Below are positions 24,601 through 35,433 of a stretch of DNA of 64,000 bases, piece after piece. The notes under the pieces are model-generated. The model searched no databases, was not told the origin of the DNA, and saw nothing but the letters and a program-made list of their open reading frames with translations. Each line of letters opens with the position of its first letter. Position 1 is the first letter of the stretch. The stretch is from Bolinopsis microptera. Taxonomy: Eukaryota > Ctenophora > Tentaculata > Lobata > Bolinopsidae. The stretch is from NCBI RefSeq assembly GCF_026151205.1, contig NC_087079.1, positions 3,180,730 to 3,244,729 of the forward strand. Reading direction: 5' to 3'. Position numbers and translations under genes: made by a program.

Positions 24601-26739
24601 GCACGGTTAAGGCAAAAGGGTTGCATAAGGCACGGTTCTTAAGGCACGGTCAACGCACGGTTAACGCACGGTTAAGGCACAAACTGCCCAAAAGCAATAT
24701 TAGAGTAGCATCAATCAGCCACTTAAAATTCACTTCTCATTTTGCTTTTAAAAAAGCAAAAATTACGAACCATCCCTTGCAGGAAGAGAAATCTCGGGAG
24801 AGGCGTGCTGTTGAGATTAGTGCTAAATCTTCCACACCTAAAGCTGCCCCTAAAACAGAAGCTGTGACTGAACTAGGAGATGATAATTTCAAGGCTCAGC
24901 TGAAGAAAAGTACGTTTTTTTTGTGTGATCTGTTAGTTTATTGACTATTTATCGCAATCCCCGATTTACCGCGGGTTTTTTCTTTCCCCAAAGTCCGTGG
25001 TAATTCGGGGTTTTACTGTGTCGAGAATTTGTAATATTAAATATCAAGAATTCGTAATTATAAATATAAAGAATTCTAAATTATAAATGTCAAGTATGAA
25101 GGTGAAGGTAACTTCACTGGTTAACCTTGTAAATTATAACAAAAACTCAACATGAATATCTCCTAAACCAGGCAGGTTCACGCTGGTAAAGTTCTACGCG
25201 CCATGGTGCGGGCACTGTAGAAAGTTAGCCCCCATCTGGACGGAAATTGGAGAACACTACATCAACCAACAAGATGTTGTGCTGGCTAAAGTGAACTGTG
25301 ACGCTCACGAGAAACTATGTGACAAACACAAGGTATAGTAGGTCATGTTTTAGAGATTGAGTTTTAACTTATTGTGCTATGAAATGTAAGCTTACTTAAT
25401 TAGCATATTCAACATAAGATTTAACACATTACACACAAAATATTAACGTCTCACTTCCAGGTTAACGTCTTCCCTGCCCTGTTCCTGTTCGAGAACGACA
25501 AGAAACTGAAACACGCCTGTAAGCGCCGTAAGAAGGAGGATATAATGCAGTTTGTTGATAAGTTCCTGAAGACTGCACCTGCTGACGGTAGTGGTGAGTA
25601 GCTTATCTTGTTATCTCCTTCTTCAAATTGTTATCACATATTTAGTGTTGGTATTTCGGACTTGAAAACTGTTGTTATAGACGTTTTCACCACTCTTTTT
25701 AAAAATATCATCATTAACGTAATCTTGCTTTGCAGCCCCAGTAGAACCTGTGGAGGAACCAGAACTAGTGCCAGAGAAGAAACTAAACGGAGTTCAGGGC
25801 GCTGTGTGGCAGCTGGACAAGGAGGACATGTTGATGCTCCTCGAAGATAAGAAGAAAGATTTCCTGTTTGTGCTGTATTATTACGGGTACGTTATAACTT
25901 ATAACATTTAAACTTATTGGAGATATTATCTACTATCAATTAATTACTGTTTAGTGTTTTCATTGTCATACCACGGATAATCGGCGAATTTATTCCGTAC
26001 TTTTTACAATTTATCGTACATGATTATATTACCCACTTGAAAGTGGTACTTTGATACCTGCATACCTGGCCAGTTAATTATATTTAAGTGACATAAAGCA
26101 TTCTTGTTCTATATTTGTAACCCCCCAAACCCCTCACTCGTTGTATCCCAGGAGTGAGAAGAAGCTAATGTATAAGCTGAGTGACACGTGGGACAGGATA
26201 GCCACCATGTACATGGATGATAAGAGAATCACAATGGGTCGAGTAGACTGTGATATAGAGGTTATTTAACTGCTGTGTAATTAGTTAATTAATTAATGTT
26301 GTGTTATTAGTTAATTAATTGACCGCTGTGTAATTAATTAATTAATTAATGTTGTGTAATTAGTTAATTAATTAACGTTGTGTAATTAGAGTTTGGTCAC
26401 AAACGATAAGTTGCGAGTTTGAATCTCGTTATGAAGTAACGGTTTTGTTCGGTTTCTGTTTTATTTTGCGTCTAGTGCGAAGAGATCGCTGGTGAGCTCC
26501 CGACTAGAATTTTGAGAGTTTATGATATTTATCATCTGACTAGTTCCTCTTTTCAGTTGAACCTTTGTTTACGCTACCAGTCCAACACAAGGAAAGATTA
26601 CCCTCAACTATTCTTATATGATAAGCATTTGAACGTTAGTTTCGAGTGTATGAAACGAGGTGAAGCCCAACTGATTGAGTTTATCGAGAGTCACATGGAG
26701 AAGAAATCCAAGGGAGAACAGGCCAAAGATGAACTTTGA
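9619..26739 (+). CDS. ER-resident multi-thioredoxin-domain protein (PDI family), 23 exons
   Basis: A protein disulfide isomerase-like protein of about 1066 residues, predicted to form or reshuffle disulfides in the ER lumen. Coding exons: 9619-9798, 10105-10163, 10430-10532, 11478-11584, 11799-12039, 12158-12293, 12503-12623, 14758-14892, 15294-15391, 15900-16026, 16154-16333, 16466-16537, 16676-16814, 17182-17317, 18915-19055, 19558-19738, 24288-24467, 24783-24909, 25172-25332, 25461-25593, 25736-25886, 26152-26260 and 26557-26739. Phases close throughout except for one missing base near 12213. A signal peptide occupies residues 1-16 and the chain ends in KDEL. About eight thioredoxin-fold units are seen. 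CxxC-type sites are CADC (35-38), CPEC (398-401), CGHC (553-556), CNAC (671-674) and CGHC (834-837); units two, three and eight lack one. Only the two CGHC units look like classic catalytic a-domains. No described PDI of this architecture comes to mind, so no symbol is given. Confidence 0.85.
10843..10908. repeat. Two-copy tandem duplication in an intron
   Basis: A ~37-bp unit (TTATACAAAGAGTAATTAG, then AATGAGAAT-type) occurs twice in a row inside the third intron of the thioredoxin-repeat gene. No coding exon is needed between 10532 and 11478, because the frame joins directly. Confidence 0.7.
12866..12953. mobile_element. 88-bp TTAA-flanked hairpin MITE
   Basis: Inverted repeats TTAAGGTCAAACAATTG at the left and their complement at the right enclose about 40 bp. 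Both ends carry TTAA, the target duplication used by piggyBac- and Kolobok-type transposons. It lies in the same intron as the LINE at 13099. Confidence 0.75.
13099..14723 (+). mobile_element. 5'-truncated non-LTR retrotransposon (reverse transcriptase), frameshifted
   Basis: The reading frame from about 13144 encodes reverse transcriptase motifs: NIRPLTLSN, DMSSAFDTI, the FQGDALSGNLF stretch, and the catalytic box as YSDD rather than YADD. A thumb/C-terminal region follows (HRKHLRRILNIRW .. RWRMLGHILRG). The frame stops at 14375, but the usual GRRGRPCLNLLDV tail continues in another frame to 14547, so a small indel near 14340-14350 has broken it. The endonuclease half is missing. A TAC/ATT-rich tail follows. 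The insert is flanked by 38-43 bp direct repeats (13061-13098 and 14724-14766) that include the host splice acceptor. The clade is uncertain. Confidence 0.8.
16815..16880. repeat. Tandem repeat after the CGHC exon
   Basis: About four imperfect copies of a ~20-bp unit (GTTGGTGGAATGTTAATTA) begin at the splice donor of the first CGHC exon. Confidence 0.8.
16886..16970. mobile_element. Small hairpin MITE with CCCCGATTTACCGCG ends
   Basis: AAAACCCCGATTTACCGCG at the left is mirrored by CGCGGTAAATCGGGGTTTT at the right, with about 40 bp between. A relative with the same ends lies at 24954-25022. The CCCCGATTTACC-type termini resemble Tc1/pogo-derived MITEs; that assignment is an inference. Confidence 0.75.
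17531..18882. mobile_element. 1.35-kb foldback palindrome in an intron
   Basis: Two arms of about 650-680 bp are near-perfect reverse complements around a ~20-nt spacer centred at 18199, where GGCGGCCAAATTCTGA faces TCAGAATTTGGCCGCC. The outer ends read GGGGGTTCACCCTGA inward from both sides. Small differences exist, for example about 15 extra bases near 18660-18675. The open frames seen in both arms are mirror images of each other and not real genes. It lies between the exons ending at 17317 and starting at 18915, in the transcribed strand of the thioredoxin-repeat gene. A relic of the same end sequence is at 37700-37790. Confidence 0.9.
19085..19290. repeat. Degenerate minisatellites in an intron
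   Basis: At 19095-19170 a ~15-bp unit (CAGAACTTCGTGCCC type) repeats about five times. It is followed by two copies of a ~42-bp unit around GGGTAATGTTGCGGTTGGAG. A reversed GGGGCAC motif closes the block. No coding function is seen. Confidence 0.65.
20953..21808 (-). pseudogene. Pentraxin/LamG-like secreted protein pseudogene, antisense in an intron
   Basis: Reading from 21808, the frame starts with two Met and a hydrophobic signal-peptide-like stretch (YWKLLTALLALHC). It then has a pentraxin-type jelly-roll: YVKFSPDMSQ, the first conserved Cys in LTVCSWVKK, the second in THQCQSR, a YYNGTLIGSK strand, and GGVITLGQEAA. The LSTGEISELYNAGRC segment follows. Two lesions break it: an in-frame TAG at 21713-21715 (codon 32) and a one-base shift near 21280-21290. 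Corrected, it would be about 284 codons. The Trp usual after the second Cys is Arg. The C-terminal ~85 residues contain a Glu-rich run (AEEEEETEETKEE) and are not pentraxin-like. It has no introns and lies antisense between the exons ending at 19738 and starting at 24288. Sequencing error remains possible. Confidence 0.65.
21900..24280. other. Intronic DNA, no gene recognised
   Basis: This is the rest of the 4.5-kb intron ending at 24287. A long T-rich run (22285-22318) is followed by a more GC-rich 380-bp stretch (22340-22690) with a minus-strand open frame of 75 codons that resembles no family known to me. It may be repeat-derived. The remainder is plain AT-rich sequence. Confidence 0.4.
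24545..24680. repeat. 11-bp tandem array (GGCACGGTTAA)
   Basis: About ten copies of GCACGGTTAAG or GCACGGTTAAC variants lie in the intron between exons ending at 24467 and starting at 24783. The short frame across this array is not a gene. Confidence 0.8.
24954..25022. mobile_element. Short MITE relic, relative of 16886-16970
   Basis: AATCCCCGATTTACCGCGG at the left and CCGTGGTAATTCGGGGTTTT at the right form an imperfect hairpin. It sits in the intron just before the second CGHC exon. Confidence 0.7.
26262..26395. repeat. TTAATTAA-rich tandem repeat in the last intron
   Basis: Four to five copies of a ~29-bp unit with GTGTAATTAGTTAATTAA, directly after the donor of the penultimate exon of the thioredoxin-repeat gene. 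That donor (GAG|GTTATT) is weak, possibly because the repeat expanded into it. Confidence 0.75.
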
Positions 26740-27814
26740 TAACTTATTGTTGACTTGATATACATACAATATTATAATACTTTTTATATAGTAAAATAAT
26801 TTTTATTTTTGATATTTTTGTACAGGAACTTATATATTTGATATTGAGTTCACCAGTTTTTTCAGTGGGAAATTATGTAATTTGGTTTGATATTTTCGGA
26901 AGGCTAGCTATAAAGTCAATTTGCCCCGAGTGTCGGGTATGTGGAAAAATTAGAGTTCCGTTAAATCTTGGCTTTAGGTATCTTTAGAATAACCTTAAAA
27001 ATAGATCTCTTGACGGTTTTTTCGCGTTTCTCAGTAAGGATCATTCGAGCATTTTCGATATTTTGTGTCATTTTAATTAGGGTCTAACACGTATTTAAAT
27101 TGTCTTTCTATTTTTATTGACTGGGTTTATTACCTTGTGTAAGACTATTTCTCGTATTTTGATATGTGGTTTGAAAGTTTATTATCAGAAATGTATATTG
27201 ATCAATATCATCTAAAAAACACCGCAATTTATAATCAAACACTCACTTTTTACATTTTATATTGTACATAATGTCATGAATGTAAAACATTAAGATTTCC
27301 CCTACTAATATAGAGTTATCTCGACTAGCAAAATGTTGTAACATAAACTTTTTATACTTTTATAAACTTTATAGCTTATACAATATACATTTATACAATT
27401 TTATTCTCGTTATGATATTTTTACATGGGTATTTCAATCTATATTTGACTGTATTATAACTATAAGATCAAATTTATTTTTGAACTACTGACTTAAAGAC
27501 GGAGTTTTTTATTTTCATCAGTCGAACTTTAAAATGTTGTTCTAACCACTAACAAAACATTGCTTGTCAAAGAAAATACTTAGAATTAGATGTTAGAACA
27601 CTCAATTTTAAAGTGACTAAAGCTTCAAACATGATATCTTTCTCACTTTGTGCCACACCATTCGCCAAGGTAGATTAATTATAGAACTGGTATGATAACC
27701 AATTCTAATAGTAATGGTTTACGAAGCTGCTCTGCTCTGCAACTATACCGACCTTCACATAACCATTAATTTTCACTTATTACGTGACGCGCTTGTTTCA
27801 GAGCGTGCTAAATC

Positions 27815-27889
27815 TTACCTGGGGACCTCAGGCTATCATGTTCATAAACAGAGATTAGGCGGAATGACAGGCTGAGCGCGGCCCAGTAA
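27815..27889 (+). mobile_element. 75-bp MITE, copy B, exact 8-bp TSD
   Basis: It runs from TTACCTGGGGACC to GGCCCAGTAA. GCTAAATC stands on both sides (27807-27814 and 27890-27897). The terminal inverted bases are only TTAC..GTAA. The inner core GGAATGACAGGCTGAGCG is identical in all copies. Confidence 0.88.
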
Positions 27890-29997
27890 GCTAAATCGAT
27901 CTATCTACACTCGATCTTCGAGATTTTTCTAAAAGGGCCCCCCGACAGTTGAAACAAACTTGAATCGCGGTGTATTTTGGACGCTGATTCCGAATCACCC
28001 GGGTGATTGATATATGCCCCATGACATAGGGTTAAAAATAAAATGCTTCCTTGGCTGTTGTGTGTTGGTGAGATATTGCCATTGGCGAATTACAACTGTC
28101 TCGATCACGTGATATGGCCATATTATAACATATAACTATAATATAATAAGGAATTTGGTCTAATTTCTCGTTCATCGTTCGCTAGGGTTAGGAATTTCAG
28201 CAAATGCTTGGATCAGATTAGAGGGTTAGGGTTTCAAATAGTTGTTAAGGGCTGTTATTAACCACGGTACCAATTTAGTCAGGTGTTAGTTGCAAGTACC
28301 GGGTAATAATCACCTCTCCCATGTCCATGGTATGTAGTACTTTATTTCCTCCAAGAAATTATTTATTTAGAGCTCCTTTTGACTTGGCTAGAACTATACA
28401 TGGGAGGCCCCGGTTATATCAAGAGAGTCCGTTTCGGAAGGTTCTGAACCCACGATTGAGCGTCTTAAAACTTTTGTTTTATGGAAATTATAGTTTTGCT
28501 AGAATTCAGAGTTTCATGTTACTTCTTATTTAATTTAGTGCGGTTAGTGATTATAATTCAGACTTTCAATTTTGGTGGTTTGACACAAATTGAAACGACA
28601 ATATAGAACAAAATATAGAACAACTAATGGTAGTATAATTAATGAGCGAAAACCTTCTTAAATTGAAAGATGTTTATATAACAATGGAAGTAACCTTTTG
28701 ATACTATACTAATTAATTGAAACGGTAGAAATTCTTCTCATAACCTAGTTAAAGGAACTCTAAGTCTATGTTGGTGCAATCACCTTTTGATAAGTCTCTC
28801 TCTTAGAAATAGTGTAGGAGGGCTGGAATATCACGCGTCTTTGACTGAGTCTCACCGTCAACAGTTTGACTGTCACGAATGGTCTGAAAGCAATATCTTT
28901 TAACTATGGCAATAGAAACAATTTATTACGTAACCAACGGGAAACTACTTTAATCCTGCACTCGTAAACATTAATATAAAAGAAATATCAATTCTTACAG
29001 CTCTATCAACCAATACTTAATCAACTTAATTATTAAGACAACTACTATTTTATGCTGACGTTATAACTGAACTAATTACCTCGGTTGACGAAGGAGAATC
29101 AATTATTCTAGCAGGTATCGGCAAAGGCAGCACGGTTTGAGCAGGAATGTTCGTGTCTCTCTACCTGGGAACGGAAACGTAATTTTGTACAAAGTATATA
29201 ATTTTGAGAGCACAGAACTACGATTACCAAAGATATTCTTAAACCTATTTATGTAAAAACTAATGGAAAAGGAATTTACCTCGAGAACAACTTCAATCCG
29301 TATAATGGTCCTTCAAGTGAGAAGGAGATCGGGAATCTTATCGTCGTTAGCTTACTTCTACCCGAAAACTTTGGATAAAAAGTAATCAAAGAATCATGCA
29401 AATTACTCTTACGAGGATTTAAGATGGCAGAACGTTAGGCAATTATGAAGGATAATTTATTTATGATAAATGGAATATTAATTATTTGGAGGAGGTATTA
29501 TATGTATCTTCTGCTAATCAAGTTGCACTTACTTAACAGTCACTGTTCTTTAATGTACGGGGGAATCTATTCGATGTGACGGATCGGATCCACTGCAACC
29601 TGGTAGTGGTAAGAATTTACTTTCAGTGTACTGCATAGAATTTATATGCCTAGAGGGTACGTGAATAAACACTAGAAACATTGTAAATATAAATTTCACG
29701 TCAGACTCTTTTAATAAGAAACAAAATACTAATTTAAACGGCGAACAGTAATTTAAAGCAAGGAACTTACTGGAATACTTATGACTGGAAAGGTTAAAGC
29801 ACCCGGGCGGAACCGGCTTACTGAACTCTGTTTACAAGCACGTTGCACTGACAGACTGCCCTGACGTGAGAAAGACATCGGTCCTTCGATCGTTCTCCGC
29901 TATATCTCCCTGAATTTCCCAGAGTCTATTCTGCCGTTCCAGCTTTTTCTCAGGGAACGCAGTATTGTTCATCACGATCGAGATTGCTCCTCCTTGT

Positions 29998-30084
29998 TTA
30001 CTGGGCCGCGCTCAGCCTGTCATTCCGCCAAATCTTTATTCGTGTTCATGTTAATGAACATAATAGCCTGGGGTCCTCAGGTAA
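29998..30084 (-). mobile_element. 87-bp MITE, copy C, exact 8-bp TSD
   Basis: Inverted relative to copy B, starting TTACTGGGCCGCGCTC and ending CTCAGGTAA. CTCCTTGT flanks it at 29990-29997 and 30085-30092. It has about 9 extra bases in the central TTAATGAACAT-type hairpin compared with copy D. Confidence 0.88.
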
Positions 30085-30459
30085 CTCCTTGTTTAAACTC
30101 CACTGCTAATCATTCCTCGTCACGCTTCGTCTTGTGATAGGCTGGTCTTGTGCTCCTAATTAACCCCTCCATAATAGTTTTCTCACAGAAAGTGTCCTTT
30201 TGTTAATTAAACGTCAACGTATATTCCATTTCTGGTATACTTCTATCGTTAACAAATTTACTATCTATCCTCTATGGAAATGGTTGTTAACTATAATTAT
30301 AAGCCTAAGTCATTTAACTATCTTTAAAGGAAGATTGAAATTAATATAGAATTTCGAGGTTCCTTACAAGGGCCAGCTAGAGAACACATTGAAAAAAAGT
30401 CGAAAGTCACGTAACAGTGGAGTGTAGAATGATTATTGATTAATTGACGATGTCAATTC

Positions 30460-30545
30460 ATCTCAGCTCGGCGCGGCACAGTAGCGCATTTCTGTGAGAA
30501 GCCTCATTGAGTGCGCGACGCGGCACAGTAACGCATCGCGCTACA
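30460..30545 (-). repeat. Inverted copy of the 5600-5710 repeat
   Basis: CTCGGCGCGGCACAGTAGCG and GCCTCATTGAGTGCGCG match the complement of 5600-5710. This shows the CpG-rich sequence inside the 4772-6139 block is itself repeated. Confidence 0.75.
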
Positions 30546-30850
30546 AGATTATCGATTAATCATTATCCGCTTGTTTCTGGTTTCGGCGGGTGCAATCGAT
30601 CAGGTCTTTACATATAATCATGGTTAGAGCAAACTTATTGTTTATATGTAACAATCTTATATAAAAAGAGTTTTATAAAAAACAAGCATATAATTTTAAA
30701 TTTAATAATTGCTTGCATGTTGCAGTATTCAGTATTTGTAATGCACGCCCGGCGCCGCCTTCCGGCTTTTCATATACTTATTACTTGTGAAACAAGCGCG
30801 CCTGCAGTGCAGTATGGTGCAAATAAAAAGTTAAGCATGCAATGGTTTTA

Positions 30851-30928
30851 TTACTGGGCCGCGCTCAGCCTGTCATTCCGCCAAATCTTTATTGTTAATG
30901 AACATAATAGCCTGGGGTCCTCAGGTAA
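30851..30928 (-). mobile_element. 78-bp MITE, copy D, exact 8-bp TSD
   Basis: Same orientation as copy C and nearly identical to it. TGGTTTTA flanks it at 30843-30850 and 30929-30936. The strong similarity and intact target duplications point to recent movement. Confidence 0.88.
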
Positions 30929-30979
30929 TGGTTTTATGGTTAGGTGATCTTAATTGTTAATACAGCATATTTGATATAT

Positions 30980-31705
30980 ATTTAACGGGTAATACTCGTA
31001 AAATATTTGTTCCAATTTTAGGACCGTCGACGAGTCCAACTTGATGCGCTTCCTGGTAAGTAATAAACCCATTAATATATATTCAAGTTAAAACATAAAA
31101 ACATTTTGCCGGTTGAAAGTTTATTTGGCAATTGTTAATGGTCTGGCCCGGCGCGCGCTACTTTGTAGCACTTGCCATCGGGTGGTCATATAATATTTCG
31201 AGACGAAAGTGGCGCGCGCTACTTCGAAGAAAATTAACATCCGTCAAGTAACATCCGTCAATAAGTTTATAACTTATCAAAACGCGCGCCATGTTGGACT
31301 TGTCTTAACCCAGCAGGCCTTACTGGCTGGGTATCGCGTCTACACAGCTTGTTGAACTTCGCGCGCGCTCGTTAGTTCATTGCATTTGCACGCTTCAAAC
31401 ATTCCAAGAATCCAATTGCATCACCTACCACGTAATACGATTCAGCCAATCAGATAACAAAATTCAAGAATCCGCAAAGTTAAAGCTGCGCACTTTTAAA
31501 AGGCCCAAAATAAGACTTTTCGCTATAATTCAAAATCTACGTTGTCTTGAATTTTCCTCCTGGGGAGGAAACGATATTTTTACAAAGCGAACATTTTGTT
31601 GAAAACCAGACGTTTCTATTTCTTTTATTTTTCAAGTTAGGCCCCTACCAGTAAGGTTTCTTGGGAATATTTAAAACAACTATTTCACGAGTATCACCCG
31701 TTTAA
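30980..31705. repeat. ~725-bp element with inverted AACGGGT..ACTCGT ends
   Basis: AACGGGTAATACTCGTAAAAT at the left edge is mirrored by TTTCACGAGTATCACCCGTTT at the right edge (31683-31704). The left part matches 5330-5490, and an inner part (31145-31250) matches 4557-4685. No coding sequence was found. Confidence 0.5.
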
Positions 31706-33367
31706 GTATAATACAATAAATTAAGTCAAGTGCGATGCAATTGGCAGAGCACAATATAAAAGTAACCGCGGAAATTGCCCACTGCTACCAATATCAAATA
31801 TGAAATATCAACAATCAGTTAATACTATATACACATCAAGTCCATCATAGTGGAAAAAATTTTAGTGAAACAAATTTAAAATTTTATCCTTTATTTTACA
31901 ATCATAATATAATAATATTTATAAGCCTCCGTTTTGAAAGTTTTAAATTTTAATACATTCACATTTCTATTTAAAATTCAATTTTATGTACAAGTCAATA
32001 ACTGGCCGCCAAAGCCGCGCATTCTTGAAAACAGGATTAACTTGATTATAGTTATACGACTATGTAAATTTAAAACTATCCGTGGTTTTTTCTTTTAAAT
32101 AAATAAGTTATAATTTTACCTAAGTCCAAAGCCAGCTTTGAAAATTTACTATTAAATCATAATATATCGTCAACTTTAAATATTTACAATGCAACAATTC
32201 ATTAATCTGTAAACACGCGTACTCCAGCCCCTAAACGCATAAATTGTTATGCGGCGCGGCTCAAGCCGCGCACGCACGTATTATTTTATACTGTTTGCTG
32301 TCTAATAAATATCGTGCCAATGTGTACGTCTAAATTGTAAACGTTCATGTTTGGTGTAAAGTGAATCCAATTGGGACTAGTGACAAGGATAAGGACCCAA
32401 GTGCCTGTACGGCTTTTTCGGACCCCTGTGGACCACTACTCTTGAAATCACTCTACAACATTGAACATTTATATCTACTACGTCATTTGGCAATTATTGT
32501 CATTAATCTAACTTTCTAATTAATTGCCGAGGGGGAAGAGTAAACGCTTCACATTAAAATTCAATATACAAAATTCAAAACCATCAATACGGTATTAAAT
32601 ATTATGGACAAATCTATAGATCTATTTCGTAGTCATATATTCACATGATTTGCTTTATATTATCTTAATACTGTAATGAAGTACATAACAGTAGGATTTA
32701 TGTTTCGAGAAAGAAAGGTTGCGGTCAAATTATTAACAAAAGTAAACAAAAGTCCATCAGGGACTCCGTGGAGTCGAAAAAGGTACACGGCCGCTGTCTG
32801 GTGCTGCTAGGCATTTATTGATCAAGATGTTTTATTGTATTGATTTATAATGATTCTATTGTTCGTGACTAATCAAGTTCTAAGTGGAGGTATAAAGTGC
32901 TGCTTAAGATACTTCGTCATCTCATGTCCAGTATAATGATTAAGATAGTATACAATACAGTTTCAGTAGTTGACCCATACAGTTAAGTCTGTCATAACTC
33001 ACAATCGTTAAGTCGTCTGTCAATTGTCAAAGTCGTGTGTTTATTCGTTGAGATAGCAGTAAGATAAGATGTTGCGCGCGCGCGCGTTTAATCCCGTCGA
33101 CGTGAGATGTGACAATGAAAACGCCATAGAATTATTATTTCCGCGCGTTACGTAGAGTTTACCAGTGTGTAATACTAGTTAACACTGGGTGTACACTGAG
33201 TGTAAGTGTAAGTTTCATATACAAGCCGTTGAATATTTTCAATTTTGAGTGTATCGTGAGCATGTTTTACAGTGCGATTGCTCGGTACTAGTGTGTTTGT
33301 GTATATATATATATATCATTTGTGGAGTATGGTGTAAGTAATGTTTTTGGTTGGAGTGCAGTGGTTG

Positions 33368-34138
33368 TACAGGGTGGGCCAAAAGTCAGTACCCATACGT
33401 TGGCCTTAATAGCTCCGCCGTGTTTTATATTTGAGAGCTGTTGCTTTGCAGATGGCATACTGTACTTACTGGTTCGAGGATTCCGTCGTCAAAATTTGAA
33501 AATTCGAATATTTTAGACCACGCCCATTCAATATTAAAACACCTATATTGTTTTCTCTGAACATGCTGAACGCCTAATTTTTTCAGAGACGGTAGATTAT
33601 CAAATGTTGCATATGATCTGAGAACATGAGGCAAAACGGATTAGAAATGACGAAGTTATTAAGCTTTTTCTGTATCTCGTTAACAAAATTGACTGGGTGA
33701 TTATGTGACACCGTGACACGACACCTTAATTGGGCACCCTTAACAATTCCCATAATGTTTAACGGGGTAGTTAACGGGGTCACCTTATCACGTGATTAGG
33801 TAAACCAATCACCTGATCACACGTAATGAATGAACTCGTTATGCTTCATATCTCGGTCATCTGAGAAGCTACAGTTCTAATTCTTTCAGGACAAACGTAA
33901 TTCGAATGGCCAAACACAATTCAATAACATTTAGCTTGATCCGACTATCCAAACTATCACATAAATGTGAAAATGAACTTCCATTTGAAAAAAATGAACG
34001 CGAATATTTTTCGAGATGACAAATTCCTCGAGCCAGTGGTAGTACTAAGTCATACCAGAAGGAAGTATTTAAATTGGGCACTCAGTGACTGAGCTATAAA
34101 GGCCAACGTATGGGTACTGACTTTTGGCCCACCCTGTA
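33368..34138. mobile_element. 771-bp non-autonomous TIR element
   Basis: The ends are perfect inverted repeats of about 37 bp that begin TACAGGGTGGGCCAAAAGTC and continue to CCCATACGTTGGCC. They are bounded by TA, as in Tc1/mariner-like insertions. The inner sequence carries only short frames without transposase motifs. A shorter relative, lined up with the left half in reverse, is at 54895-55302. Confidence 0.85.
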
Positions 34139-35433
34139 TGTATGAGAAAAGATATATGGTCATTTTAGTAACTCACATAAATCAGAACTTGAGCTCATTT
34201 GTGGCAAAATTAAGCTCACACCAATCAAGTGTATCATGCTTGAATTGCAATTCTCGTAAGGCAATTTTCAATATATTCTTAAACCCGTTTGTCGGAGTAT
34301 TAAAACTTATCTTACTTGATGTTTGTCGACAGCTGTTCCACATGTAGGATGATTGGTAGATGAATTGTGAGGATGGTTGTGATGTAATGAAATAATCCTC
34401 TCGTCGTGGTGACCTGTTAAATGATGAGTACAGTGATAATGGTTCCTCTAACTTATTAATTTTGAATAGTTCTAAGAGACAAGTGTACTTGTACAGATTG
34501 TGGACCGTTAACAACCTGTGGGTTTTGATTGATTGAAATAAATTTTCGTGCACATACAGAATGAATGGTTAATAATTTAATATATATGTAGACCAAGGTC
34601 TGTGCACGGGATGCTTCCTGGAAGAATCCAGTTCTTTTAGCGGGGCACCCTACCTAAAGCCAAATTGAGATATAATAATCATATTCCTAAGAAATAATCA
34701 GAAATCGAATACCAATCAAATAATATGATATATATGAGTAGTAACCATATTTACTATGCAAAATGCCCCAACCACATAGTGTAAATTTATATAGAATTCA
34801 AATTCCATATCATCATTAAACCTCAATACCTAGTCAATATAATAGCCCAAGCAAAATTAAATAACTTCTTATATACCTTACTGTCATACTACAAATTAAT
34901 TAAACATTTGAAATCTGTTGACCAGAGAATAAATTCTAAGCCTAATGCAAGTGAAATAATTTAGATGCAATAATGAATGCCTAATGTGAGTATCATTTGT
35001 CAATGTCCTTGTAAAAAAGTCTGTACAAGAGATATGAGTAACTAATATAGAAGAAAAAACAGGAAGTTGTCGTCTGTTGTAAAATAAATAAAATATCTAG
35101 AATATAAATTAGAATATAAAATAACATTCAGTCAATGTGTCGTCAATAAACTGTACAATTATCAAATGTTAAAACTGGGTGATACAGTCACCAAAAATAA
35201 ATACTAAGTATGATAAGTTAATAAATTAAATGTGGTCTATAAAACTACCACTAAGTATAATAGGTCAATAAATTAAAAGTGGTTTATAAAACTACCACTG
35301 TGGGAACCCCTTCTCCAGTTAAAACATGTCAGTCATGTGCAAAATCAATCAGAATGGTAAGGTGGTAAAAAAGGGAATATCTTTTCGATGCATCAATTAT
35401 ATATGCCTCAGATTTAAAAGAATTAGAAGTTAA

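Larger units (their letters stand above)
26740..35400. other. 8.7-kb intergenic repeat-rich region
   Basis: No host protein-coding gene could be supported between the KDEL gene and the minus-strand LINE. Three ~80-bp MITEs, an inverted-repeat element (30980-31705) and a TIR element (33368-34138) are listed separately. A (CG)n run lies at 33076-33087, and pieces related to the 4557-6139 block occur at 27780-27810, 30460-30545 and 31145-31250. The remaining stretches (26740-27780, 27900-29990, 31710-33360, 34140-35400) are AT-rich with only short chance frames. Confidence 0.5.

Noticed and set aside
26395-26430. A tRNA-like T-arm (GCGAGTTTGAATCTCG).
   Set aside because: No acceptor stem, D-arm or anticodon arm can be folded around it.
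26475-26556. An open stretch (CEEIAGELPTRIL) after a possible acceptor that could be an extra exon of the thioredoxin-repeat gene.
   Set aside because: Direct joining of 26260 to 26557 keeps phase and gives the expected VDCDIELNLC Trx pattern; the extra piece would break it.
34182-34553. A 123-codon minus-strand frame.
   Set aside because: It has no recognisable family, splice context or paralogue and is most likely chance in repeat-flanked DNA.
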